64,000 nt of DNA, taken from NCBI RefSeq assembly GCF_900107505.1, contig NZ_FNQH01000002.1:496001-560000 (forward strand), read 5' to 3'. The notes under the pieces were generated by a model that saw only the letters and a program-made list of their open reading frames with translations, did not search any database and had not been told where the DNA came from. The position numbers and the translations under genes were made by a program. Positions 1-7,168 of the stretch are shown here, piece after piece (the stretch's first letter is position 1; each line of letters begins with the position of its first letter). Source of the DNA: Trichococcus collinsii (GTDB taxonomy: Bacteria; Bacillota; Bacilli; Lactobacillales; Aerococcaceae).

Positions 1-243
1 AAATATAATAGGGGTTAACGGGTAGTCAGCGCGGATCAGCTGCGCCAAATGATAGCCGTCATTCTCATATTCCAGGCTGATATCCAGCAAGAAAAGATCA
101 AAAGTCACACGGGTCATGATATCCAGTGTTTTTTCGATGGAATCACTTTGGTAAATAAGCACGCCCGTTGACTGTAGCGACTTCCAAATAAGCCGCCGGA
201 TTGCGATATCGTCATCAACGACGAGAATTTTCTGGTTGTTCAT
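1..243 (-). CDS. Response regulator, N-terminal receiver part (truncated by window edge)
   Basis: The reading frame starts at an ATG at 243, behind an AGGAGG site, and runs off the window start, so about 81 residues are visible. It begins MNNQKILVVDDDIAIRRL, with the acidic triplet of a CheY-like receiver domain, and continues to FDLFLLDISLE, where the Asp in LLDIS is the expected phosphorylation site. The output domain is outside the window. It is divergent from the histidine kinase at 339, with about 95 bp between them, so the two probably form one two-component pair. Family assignment is firm; the regulated process is unknown. Confidence 0.85.
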   Translation of the reverse strand, partial: MNNQKILVVDDDIAIRRLIWKSLQSTGVLIYQSDSIEKTLDIMTRVTFDLFLLDISLEYENDGYHLAQLIRADYPLTPIIF

Positions 244-338
244 ATTTTTCCTCCTCAATGTTCTCTAGTTTCGCAAGCAGAACATCGTTTTGTCAACTGA
301 TTATTATAATACTAGGCATTTTTTAAGAAAGGGCTATT

Positions 339-2141
339 ATGATGGAAAACAAACCAACGACACGCATCATCAACATTATCATGACAGGGTTATTCATCAT
401 CATCGCGATTACCTTGGTCACGATCACGGGTAGCTTCTACTCAGTGGAGGAGAATGCCAAGAAAAGCGGTCAGGAACAACTGATGCGCACTTTGAATTAT
501 GTAACGAATAATCTGAAGCTTGTCATCGAGAACCGTTCCTTATCGCTTCAGCAATTTTCCAATGAGCTGAATTCCGAAGAGACCATCTCCGCTTATCTCG
601 GCTCCCACGAAGATCAAACAAATCTGTTGATCCAACTTGATGCTGAAGGTATTTTTTTGGAGGCTTGGCAGTTCAACGATGGGTCTCTTCAGGAACTTTC
701 CGAAGATCGAGTCAAAACTTATCTGATTGCAGACCCGAGTCTGGAATCGTTGATCGCAAGTGGCTCGCTCGTCCAAAACAGCAGCGATTATTTTCTGGAA
801 AACCAATCTTTCGTGAACCTTTATTCCCCCATCGTTGCAGCAGATGACCAGATCACGGGTTATTTTGTCGCACCGTTGAACCTTGAAAACATGTTCAAGG
901 CGGAAATATTCAGCGACACGAGTGCTTACAGCGGTTACCCGTTGGTGAAGAATGCCGATATGGAAGTCGTCATCCATCCGGTCGAGAGCCAAGTCGGACT
1001 GGATATCATCTCCGATCGTCAAGAGCAGTTCCCGGATCTGGATCTTTCCGATCTGAAGCGATTGGAGGAAGCCCAGCTCACCCAAGACCAAGGGACGCTC
1101 AGTTATTATTCCTATTGGTGGAACGAAGAAAACCCGACCAAAGTCCTGAAGTTGGGTGCCTTTGATTGGATTGATATCGGTGCAGCCCACTGGGTAGTCG
1201 CCCTGAACTCGGATTTCTATGAGCACAACCGCGTACCTATACAAAACAATTATATCCTATTAAGTCTGTTATTGCTTATTTCTGCTATAATTCTCATCTT
1301 CATTCTTTTGATCAGGGGCTACAACAAAAAGAATCAAGCCTATGAAGAAAGCCAACGCCTCATTGAAAAACAAAAATTTGAGAATGAGCGCCATCAACTG
1401 GAAAAACGGATCCTGAAAGAAAGCAAACTGGAAGCAATCGGACTTTTGACCACGACCATCGTTCACGACATGAATAATTTCCTGACCCCAATTTTGGGTA
1501 ATGCCCAACTGTTGATGGATGACTACGCCGAGAACGAGGAGTTGGTCAGCGAACTGAAGGAAATCTACCTTGCTGCGGAAAAAGGCAAGGATCTTTCCAC
1601 CAATGTGTTGCGTTTTTCCAAGGTGAGCGAAGGTCAGCAAGATACCGTGCATGACCTTTCGCAAGTGCTCAAGGATACCATTTCCGAAATCACGATCCTT
1701 ACTCCCAAAAGCATCAACGTCAAGAGTGATATCGCTCCTGGTATTTTGGTTGAAGGCTTTGATAAGCAAGACTTGCAGGTGGTACTTTATAACCTTCTGA
1801 CAAACGCCTTCCAAGCGATCGACACGCGTCCCGGCAATGTCATGATCAGGCTGAAAAAAGCTGATGCCGAATGCAACGCCGAATTGCAGAAGCGTTCAAT
1901 CGTCACTAAAGACAAAGAATTCGCGGTCTTGTCCATCACAGACGATGGACCCGGAATCGCGGAAGGATTGGAGAGCAATGACCTGTTCGATCCTTTCTTC
2001 ACCACTAAAGGCAGCAATGGGTCAGGATTGGGATTGTTTGTGGTTTCTTCCATCGCTGACAAATATGATTGGCAAATCAGACTGGATAGAACCCAAAAAG
2101 GCTTGACGGTCTGCATCAATATTCCACTACAAAAAAGCTGA
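339..2141 (+). CDS. Membrane sensor histidine kinase
   Basis: A 600-residue kinase with an N-terminal membrane segment (about residues 12-32), an extracytoplasmic sensor region of about 270 residues (Cache-like size, not proven), a second membrane segment near 305-328, a short coiled-coil linker and a kinase core. The phospho-acceptor is His376 in IVHDMNNFLTP. The N box is NLLTNAFQAI (Asn485-Asn489), the G1 box DDGPGIAEG near 535 and the G2 box GSGLGLFVV near 562. The HDMNN form resembles NtrB-like kinases. No HAMP domain is evident. Two adjacent ATG codons (339 and 342) both lie behind GAAAGGG. The gene is divergent from the receiver gene at 1-243, its probable partner. The signal sensed cannot be read from sequence. 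Confidence 0.88.
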   Translation: MMENKPTTRIINIIMTGLFIIIAITLVTITGSFYSVEENAKKSGQEQLMRTLNYVTNNLKLVIENRSLSLQQFSNELNSEETISAYLGSHEDQTNLLIQLDAEGIFLEAWQFNDGSLQELSEDRVKTYLIADPSLESLIASGSLVQNSSDYFLENQSFVNLYSPIVAADDQITGYFVAPLNLENMFKAEIFSDTSAYSGYPLVKNADMEVVIHPVESQVGLDIISDRQEQFPDLDLSDLKRLEEAQLTQDQGTLSYYSYWWNEENPTKVLKLGAFDWIDIGAAHWVVALNSDFYEHNRVPIQNNYILLSLLLLISAIILIFILLIRGYNKKNQAYEESQRLIEKQKFENERHQLEKRILKESKLEAIGLLTTTIVHDMNNFLTPILGNAQLLMDDYAENEELVSELKEIYLAAEKGKDLSTNVLRFSKVSEGQQDTVHDLSQVLKDTISEITILTPKSINVKSDIAPGILVEGFDKQDLQVVLYNLLTNAFQAIDTRPGNVMIRLKKADAECNAELQKRSIVTKDKEFAVLSITDDGPGIAEGLESNDLFDPFFTTKGSNGSGLGLFVVSSIADKYDWQIRLDRTQKGLTVCINIPLQKS

Positions 2142-2159
2142 TAAGACAACAAATGAAAA

Positions 2160-2208
2160 CCAACAGCATTATTCCTGACTTACGGAGACAATGCTGTTGG
2201 TTTTTTTT
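2160..2208 (+). terminator. Intrinsic terminator of the histidine kinase gene
   Basis: CCAACAGCATT and AATGCTGTTGG form an 11-bp stem followed by eight T. It lies 19 bp after the kinase stop codon. Confidence 0.85.
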
Positions 2209-2228
2209 CATTTCAAATCAGCTAGCAG

Positions 2229-3872
2229 TTACAAGGACTGGACAATCTGGTCAAATGCATGGATGGCTTCGTCCGGAAGTGGACAGTCCGGATGTTCTTG
2301 GTTGAACGTCTGCAGGAACTCCGTGCGCATCGTCATCCGTTCTTTGACCAGCTTTTTGTAGCTCTCGTCTTGAAACGGTGGTTCATAGCCCGGCACGTCC
2401 AGGTAAGCCAATCCGGTCCCGTCTCCGAAAGGTTTGAATGTGGCCGTCTCTTCGACGATGCTTTCGATCACGCCGAGGGTGACGTCTTTGGTGATGTCCT
2501 TATTCAGGAAAGCGCCGGTGTTGATGATGTAGCAATCCACTGCTTCTTTGCTCAGCAAAGCTTTAAAATCTTCGTAATCTTCGATCAAAGGATAGACGCG
2601 GAATGGATTGGCATACGGCTCGATTACCAATCTATCTCTATCTTCGCCCTTTCTTGCGGTTTCCGCAGTCGATCTTTTCGTTGCTAGCGTGGCTCCGAAA
2701 GTGGCGGCAAGGATCGGGTTCTCGATTTTGACGAGCGGCGGCAAGGCGTCATCTTTCATGATCCAGTAGATGCCTTCGATCGCCGAATGGAATTTGTCCA
2801 CTCGATCAGGCGTCACGTAACGGGACTTGACGGTGCGGCCGTTGCCATTGCGGATATCTTCCGTCACCAAGACGCGTTTTCCGTCCACGTCCTTCGTCAC
2901 GCCTACGTTCTGTGCCGTCAGGAAATATTCCTGTTCCGGATGGTCGGCCGGATAATCCTGGGTCTTGTCGAAGTAAGCCGGTTCCAATGCAATTGATGAG
3001 CCGTCGAGCAGATCGATGATGAAGGCATCATCGTGCAATACCTTCACTTTGTATTTTCCGTTGTGCTTCGAATGCGTCAGCGTCGATTTGCCCGAACCGG
3101 ATAAGCCGAAGAATGCAAAGACGCGTTTCTTATCTTCCAACACAAATTTCTTCAAGCCGCCATGGCAGGACGCATACCCATTGCGGTGCGCGGTGCCCCA
3201 TGCCAAGGATAGCGTGCCTTTCTTGAATTCCCCAAAATACTGCATGCCCAAAATGCACGCTACGTTATGATCGGGTTCAAAGTAAGCCAAGCCCAGCGGA
3301 TAATCGGGATGGCTCCAGTCGGGATCCGCATAGATGTAGATATCCCCTTCATCATACTTCTTTGAATGCGCGTACAATTCGTTGTACATGTCATTGGCCC
3401 ATTGGAAGTTCAACAACCAAGAATAAAGATTATTTTCGTTCCCTTCCGGAAATGCGATATGCGCTTTAATGATGAACGCTTCATCCAATCCGACATAGCC
3501 GGTTGCATGGTGGTACTTCTTGGTACGGTTCTGGTAGATGACATCACGGACGATTGCGATCAATTGCTCGTCCTCTGCTTTGTCCTCGCCTACGATCCTT
3601 CTTGCTTTAGCGGTACGTCCGACTATCTTTCCGCCATTTTCGACCAGAACTTTGGCATCTTCAGGCAGTCCCAATTTTTCCGTCTCTTTGATTGGAAGGT
3701 CGGTTACGATGACCCCTGGAGATGCTTTAGCCAACTCATAAGCTTCGGCTAGTGTCGTCACTTCATGCATATTGCTGCCGTAGAAAGCAGTTTCGACTGT
3801 TGTGCGTAATTTAGTTAACAGTGGATTGGTTTTCTTCAATGCAGATCTTTGGTACGTTTCAATTGTTGCCAT
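2229..3872 (-). CDS. pckA: Phosphoenolpyruvate carboxykinase (ATP)
   Basis: Converts oxaloacetate and ATP to PEP, CO2 and ADP, a cytosolic step linking C4 acids to PEP; in some anaerobes it runs in reverse. The nucleotide-binding P loop GLSGSGKST sits about residue 256-264, followed by the metal-site motif LHDDAFIID and later the substrate and adenine region. I take the ATG at 3872 (MATIETYQR), 547 residues, because GGAGG lies 7 nt upstream; an upstream in-frame ATG at 3902 overlaps the -10 region and has no such site. The promoter TATAAT is at 3901-3906, with a GTAC-type inverted repeat over the -35 region. It is divergent from the HTH gene at 4127, which may regulate it (inference). Confidence 0.92.
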   Translation of the reverse strand: MATIETYQRSALKKTNPLLTKLRTTVETAFYGSNMHEVTTLAEAYELAKASPGVIVTDLPIKETEKLGLPEDAKVLVENGGKIVGRTAKARRIVGEDKAEDEQLIAIVRDVIYQNRTKKYHHATGYVGLDEAFIIKAHIAFPEGNENNLYSWLLNFQWANDMYNELYAHSKKYDEGDIYIYADPDWSHPDYPLGLAYFEPDHNVACILGMQYFGEFKKGTLSLAWGTAHRNGYASCHGGLKKFVLEDKKRVFAFFGLSGSGKSTLTHSKHNGKYKVKVLHDDAFIIDLLDGSSIALEPAYFDKTQDYPADHPEQEYFLTAQNVGVTKDVDGKRVLVTEDIRNGNGRTVKSRYVTPDRVDKFHSAIEGIYWIMKDDALPPLVKIENPILAATFGATLATKRSTAETARKGEDRDRLVIEPYANPFRVYPLIEDYEDFKALLSKEAVDCYIINTGAFLNKDITKDVTLGVIESIVEETATFKPFGDGTGLAYLDVPGYEPPFQDESYKKLVKERMTMRTEFLQTFNQEHPDCPLPDEAIHAFDQIVQSL

Positions 3873-3900
3873 ACTCGACCTCCGTAGTTTTAATGACTTC

Positions 3901-3945
3901 ATTATAGTATGCTTTTCTGTATTTGTACCGATATTGAGGTGTACT
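3901..3945 (-). promoter_or_regulatory. pckA promoter with overlapping inverted repeat
   Basis: On the minus strand TATAAT occupies 3906-3901, about 30 bp before the pckA start codon. The -35 region is poor and is covered by GTACC-N11-GTAC (3925-3944). A related site, GTACT-N9-AGTAC, lies at 4031-4049 near the start of the divergent gene. A promoter without a good -35 and with a palindrome there suggests a regulated promoter; the regulator is not identified. Confidence 0.55.
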
Positions 3946-3972
3946 TATGATGTGCTTGATATTTTGAACAGC

Positions 3973-4026
3973 AAAAAAACACTTTCTTGATGTATTAGAC
4001 TTTTTCATATCCGTGAAGTGTTTTTT
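3973..4026. other. A/T-flanked hairpin between divergent genes
   Basis: AAAAAACACTT (3973-3983) pairs with AAGTGTTTTTT (4016-4026). It looks like a bidirectional terminator, yet it lies between two divergent genes, pckA and the HTH gene, where no known transcript ends. It could insulate the two promoters, end a short undetected RNA, or be part of a leader. Confidence 0.45.
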
Positions 4027-4126
4027 CACTGTACTATGTTTAGGAGTACACAAAAGAAACACCACATCCCGAAAACTTAATGCTACTATAGAATCAACTA
4101 AACAAGTAATAACGGAGGAATGAATA

Positions 4127-4723
4127 GTGCTTACCGTAGCCGAAGCAGTCAAAATACTCAGCAAAAAAAATATAACCCATTCAGAAGAAATGGTTCGCAG
4201 ATGGATCCGCAAAGGGAAAATCAAGGACGCCGTGAAATTCAGCAACAAAGAGGGTTGGTTGATCCCTGAAGATTCATTGGATGAAGTCATCGCAGCCAAA
4301 ACCTATATGAACAGCGGCATCAAATCCACTAAGGAATACCGCAAAGGATACCAGGATGCCTTGGCTTACATAAAGGAACGGGATTACGAGCTCATAAAAC
4401 AATCCCCTCCTGTATATGAGAAAGAATTCACGATTTATCGGGATGATGCCTTGGACTTGGCGGAGAACATGCTGCCGGAAGAACAGTTGGCCAATCCTTT
4501 CAAAAAATTTGTGGATGATACATTGTTCAGGTGCAGCCATGCAGAACCGCTGTCCTCCATCGTCGTGAAGGTACTGAACAATTGGGTGCTTGTGGAAGAT
4601 ACAAACGACATCTACAATATCGCAAAGCTGCCGAACCTGAACGTGACATTTGAAGACCACCTGACGCGCGCCCTTTTGCGCGACCAATTCAATACATTCA
4701 AGAGAACAAGCTTGGCGATCTGA
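4127..4723 (+). CDS. HTH (excisionase/MerR-like) DNA-binding protein of unknown target
   Basis: A 198-residue protein starting at GTG 4127, 7 nt after GGAGGA. The first 55 residues have the pattern of an excisionase or MerR-type winged helix: LTVAEAVKILSKKNI, then EEMVRRWIRKGKI, ending in WLIPEDSLDEV. The remaining 140 residues are soluble, charged and not recognised. It is divergent from pckA, and a GTAC-type inverted repeat at 4031-4049 precedes it. A local regulator role is plausible but not shown. No phage genes are nearby, so it is not an obvious excisionase. Confidence 0.7.
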   Translation: MLTVAEAVKILSKKNITHSEEMVRRWIRKGKIKDAVKFSNKEGWLIPEDSLDEVIAAKTYMNSGIKSTKEYRKGYQDALAYIKERDYELIKQSPPVYEKEFTIYRDDALDLAENMLPEEQLANPFKKFVDDTLFRCSHAEPLSSIVVKVLNNWVLVEDTNDIYNIAKLPNLNVTFEDHLTRALLRDQFNTFKRTSLAI

Positions 4724-4752
4724 TTTTAATTCCATAAGAAATTGTCGGATAA

Positions 4753-4882
4753 CCCGCCAAAAGCGGTTTGGCGGGGGAAAATAGTTTAAATCACGGTCAG
4801 GTTCCCCGCCAAAACCACCTTGGCGGGGAAAAACGTCCGCGGACAACACGAGATTCCCCTTCAAAACCATTTTGGCGGGGAA
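4753..4882. repeat. Three tandem imperfect hairpins, CCCCGCCAAAA/TTTTGGCGGGG
   Basis: Unit 1 (4753-4775) has arms CCCGCCAAA and TTTGGCGGG. Unit 2 (4802-4830) has arms TTCCCCGCCAA and TTGGCGGGGAA. Unit 3 (4854-4882) has arms TTCCCCTTCAAAA and TTTTGGCGGGGAA with two mismatches. Units start about 50 bp apart and are separated by unrelated spacers. The block lies between the HTH gene's stop and a bidirectional terminator, so it would sit in the 3' untranslated region of that gene. Confidence 0.75.
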
Positions 4883-4930
4883 TTCCGCCACGAGCTTGAA
4901 CCCCAGACCAGACAATCATAGCACCAAATA

Positions 4931-4986
4931 AAAGAAAAACATGAAGCTCCCTCGAAAACGAGGCAGCTCCATGGTTTTTCTTTTTC
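4931..4986. terminator. Bidirectional terminator between convergent genes
   Basis: A long stem with CCTCG-AAAA-CGAGG at the tip, AGCT/AGCT below it, and A-rich and T-rich flanks on either side. It serves the HTH gene from the left and the PH/SHOCT gene from the right. Confidence 0.8.
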
Positions 4987-5023
4987 TATTCTGTATCGCG
5001 ATTCCGCGGAATTGATTGATTGT

Positions 5024-5521
5024 CTACATTTCCGACAATCTGTCCTTCACGCTTTCGTATTCTTCCTGCGTGATGAGGCCTTCCGCCAATATTTCTTTTA
5101 AGCAGCTGATTTCCGCATCCAGATAATCCGGTAAAACGGGTTGCGGACTCTCTATGGAGGTTTCTTTTTCGTCCGGACGCAAGCCTTGGATTTTGTCCAA
5201 AATGACATGGAAATGAGGATCTTTCTTCATGGCGCTGTTGGTGGACATTTCCACAAACCAGCCATCAAATTTCATCCTTAATTCTTCTTTTCGCATTTGC
5301 GTGTACTGGATGCTGAAAACATCCTCTTTATGCTTGTCCTCAGCCATCGCTTTGGATTTGATCAGGTATATTTTTTCGTCTGTCACCAACACATATTTTT
5401 TCGGATTCTCTTTCATCCCGAAATGAAGGTACTCGCCTTCAGAACAATATTGCTCAGCTAATTGCAGAATAACATCTTGGCACGTTACGGAAACAACTGT
5501 CTTCTCACCAATCTTCACCAT
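5024..5521 (-). CDS. Bacterial PH-like and SHOCT domain protein
   Basis: About 165 residues from the ATG at 5521 (MVKIGEKTVV), behind AAGGGGTGG. The central part, with YVLVTDEKIYLIKSK and FDGWFVEMST, has the strand pattern of a bacterial PH-like or YokE-like domain. The C-terminus, EISCLKEILAEGLITQEEY, is a SHOCT motif, a short helical hairpin often found at protein ends. An alternative TTG start at 5581 behind GGAG would add 20 residues. It has no membrane segment. The cellular role is unknown. Confidence 0.65.
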   Translation of the reverse strand: MVKIGEKTVVSVTCQDVILQLAEQYCSEGEYLHFGMKENPKKYVLVTDEKIYLIKSKAMAEDKHKEDVFSIQYTQMRKEELRMKFDGWFVEMSTNSAMKKDPHFHVILDKIQGLRPDEKETSIESPQPVLPDYLDAEISCLKEILAEGLITQEEYESVKDRLSEM

Positions 5522-5713
5522 GTTACCACCCCTTCTGCTTAATCCCCCGGAATCATCCAATCCAATCACTAATTTGCTCAATCTGTAGTCTCCACAAATC
5601 GGGATTTACGGCTGAAATGCTATACCCTTATTATCGCATCCGGAACGGCAAAAGTGCTGTTCTTCCGGTGTGCTTCGGCAAGTATTTTCACCGCGGAACA
5701 CTGCACTTTCCAT

Positions 5714-5765
5714 CAAAAAAAACAGCAGCGCAGAGACCCGGAAAAGGACCTTCGCGCTGCTGTTC
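5714..5765 (-). terminator. Terminator of the M20 peptidase gene
   Basis: On the minus strand AACAGCAGCGC pairs with GCGCTGCTGTT, with a further GGTC/GACC-type pairing inside, followed by a run of eight T. Confidence 0.8.
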
Positions 5766-5799
5766 AATTTATAGTTTTTCATGCCTGCATCGTTGGGGT

Positions 5800-6963
5800 T
5801 CACGATATGGAAAGGCGATCTGCGCTTTCGCAGAACATCTTCCGCCGGCTCATTTCCGCTATGACCGCCGTCAAAAGATCCAAGCGCTGCAGAATGGAAT
5901 CCAACTCCACATATTCGTGGTCGGTATGGAAAGCGCCGCCGATTAGACCGATGCTGCAGACCGTCGGAACCCCGACGCTGGTCGTGAAGTTGGCGTCGGA
6001 TACGCCTCCCGATTTCTTGAACGAAACGACCATGTCCATTTGCTTGCCGACATCCTCGAAGACGCTCCGTAATTCTTTTGCACCCGGCACGTCGACCATA
6101 GGCGGCCGCTTGCCGATGACTTCGATGTCGATGCCGATTTCCATTGCGGTTGCATGAGCCTGCAGTTCCTCCAGCATATCAAAGAAAGCCGCGACGTCCG
6201 CAGGATTTGAGTAACGGTAGTCCAATTCCATCTGGGCATGCTCGGGAACGACATTCGGCACGCTGCCGCCCTGAATGGTACCCGCATTGACCGACACACC
6301 CGCAGCATAATCGATCAAGGTATTCATGCGAACGATCCAATGAGCCAGTTCGTTGATGGCGCTGCGCCCTTCCTGAGGAGCGTCGCCGGCGTGGGAAGGC
6401 CGACCCTTGAAATGGATCTTCAGTTTTTCAATGCCTTTCCTTTCCTTGATCATCGAACCGTCCGCTGAACTCGGCTCCATGACGAAGGCGAACTTGGCCG
6501 TTTTCGCTTTCTCGATGATCACTTCGCGGGAATAAAAGGAACTGATTTCCTCATCCGGATTATGGATCACACAAATGTTGAGGTCTTGCTTCAGTTCTTC
6601 GGGCAAGTTTTCCAGCAAATAGGCCGTCAACAGGCTGCAGCCTTTCATGTCATAGACGCCCGGCCCGTAAAGCCGCTCTCCCTCTATCGTGAAAGGCCGT
6701 CTGCTCGCTTCGCCATCCAGGAACACAGTATCAGTGTGGCCGATGAAGAGCAGATCAATGGGTTCGTCCGGGGCATTCGTCGCCACCAGTACCGGCCCCA
6801 CCTCCGGACCGACCGAAACAAGCTCGGTCAGAAAACCTTGCTGCCTATATTTCTCTTCCAAAAACGCCGCCACTTCTCGTGTACCCGCAGGATTTCTGCT
6901 ACCACTGTCGATATTGACGATCGTCTCCAATTCACGTAAATACTGATTCCTATCGAAGTCCAT
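5800..6963 (-). CDS. M20 family zinc peptidase (carboxypeptidase G2-like)
   Basis: A 387-residue cytosolic metallopeptidase. The di-zinc site can be followed: His76 and Asp78 in FIGHTDTVF, Asp105 in GPGVYDMKG (bridging), Glu138-Glu139 in HNPDEEISS (general base and ligand) and a later His in FHTDHEYVE. A dimerisation domain lies between about 180 and 290. The family trims C-terminal residues from glutamyl conjugates, peptides or acylated amino acids; the substrate cannot be told here. The start ATG follows AAGGGGG. The gene is transcribed alone and ends in its own terminator. Confidence 0.85.
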   Translation of the reverse strand: MDFDRNQYLRELETIVNIDSGSRNPAGTREVAAFLEEKYRQQGFLTELVSVGPEVGPVLVATNAPDEPIDLLFIGHTDTVFLDGEASRRPFTIEGERLYGPGVYDMKGCSLLTAYLLENLPEELKQDLNICVIHNPDEEISSFYSREVIIEKAKTAKFAFVMEPSSADGSMIKERKGIEKLKIHFKGRPSHAGDAPQEGRSAINELAHWIVRMNTLIDYAAGVSVNAGTIQGGSVPNVVPEHAQMELDYRYSNPADVAAFFDMLEELQAHATAMEIGIDIEVIGKRPPMVDVPGAKELRSVFEDVGKQMDMVVSFKKSGGVSDANFTTSVGVPTVCSIGLIGGAFHTDHEYVELDSILQRLDLLTAVIAEMSRRKMFCESADRLSIS

Positions 6964-7168
6964 TGCAATTCCCCCTTGGCGAAATTATAGCATCCACCCT
7001 AGCTTAAAATATACTGTTTTATTCAAGCGCTATCAAATTATCCCTGACATTGCGTGTATCCTTATTTGACGAATCCCTACCAATTAACTTGTTTGCAAAC
7101 AAATACCGGAAACTCTTGCCCGCCTATAATCGCAGCTGAAGCTCCCGGTAGTCTTTCAATAACAGGAT

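Noticed and set aside
5606-5803. Short minus-strand open frame between the M20 and PH/SHOCT genes
   Set aside because: It overlaps the M20 gene's terminator and has no ribosome binding site or homology that I recognise.
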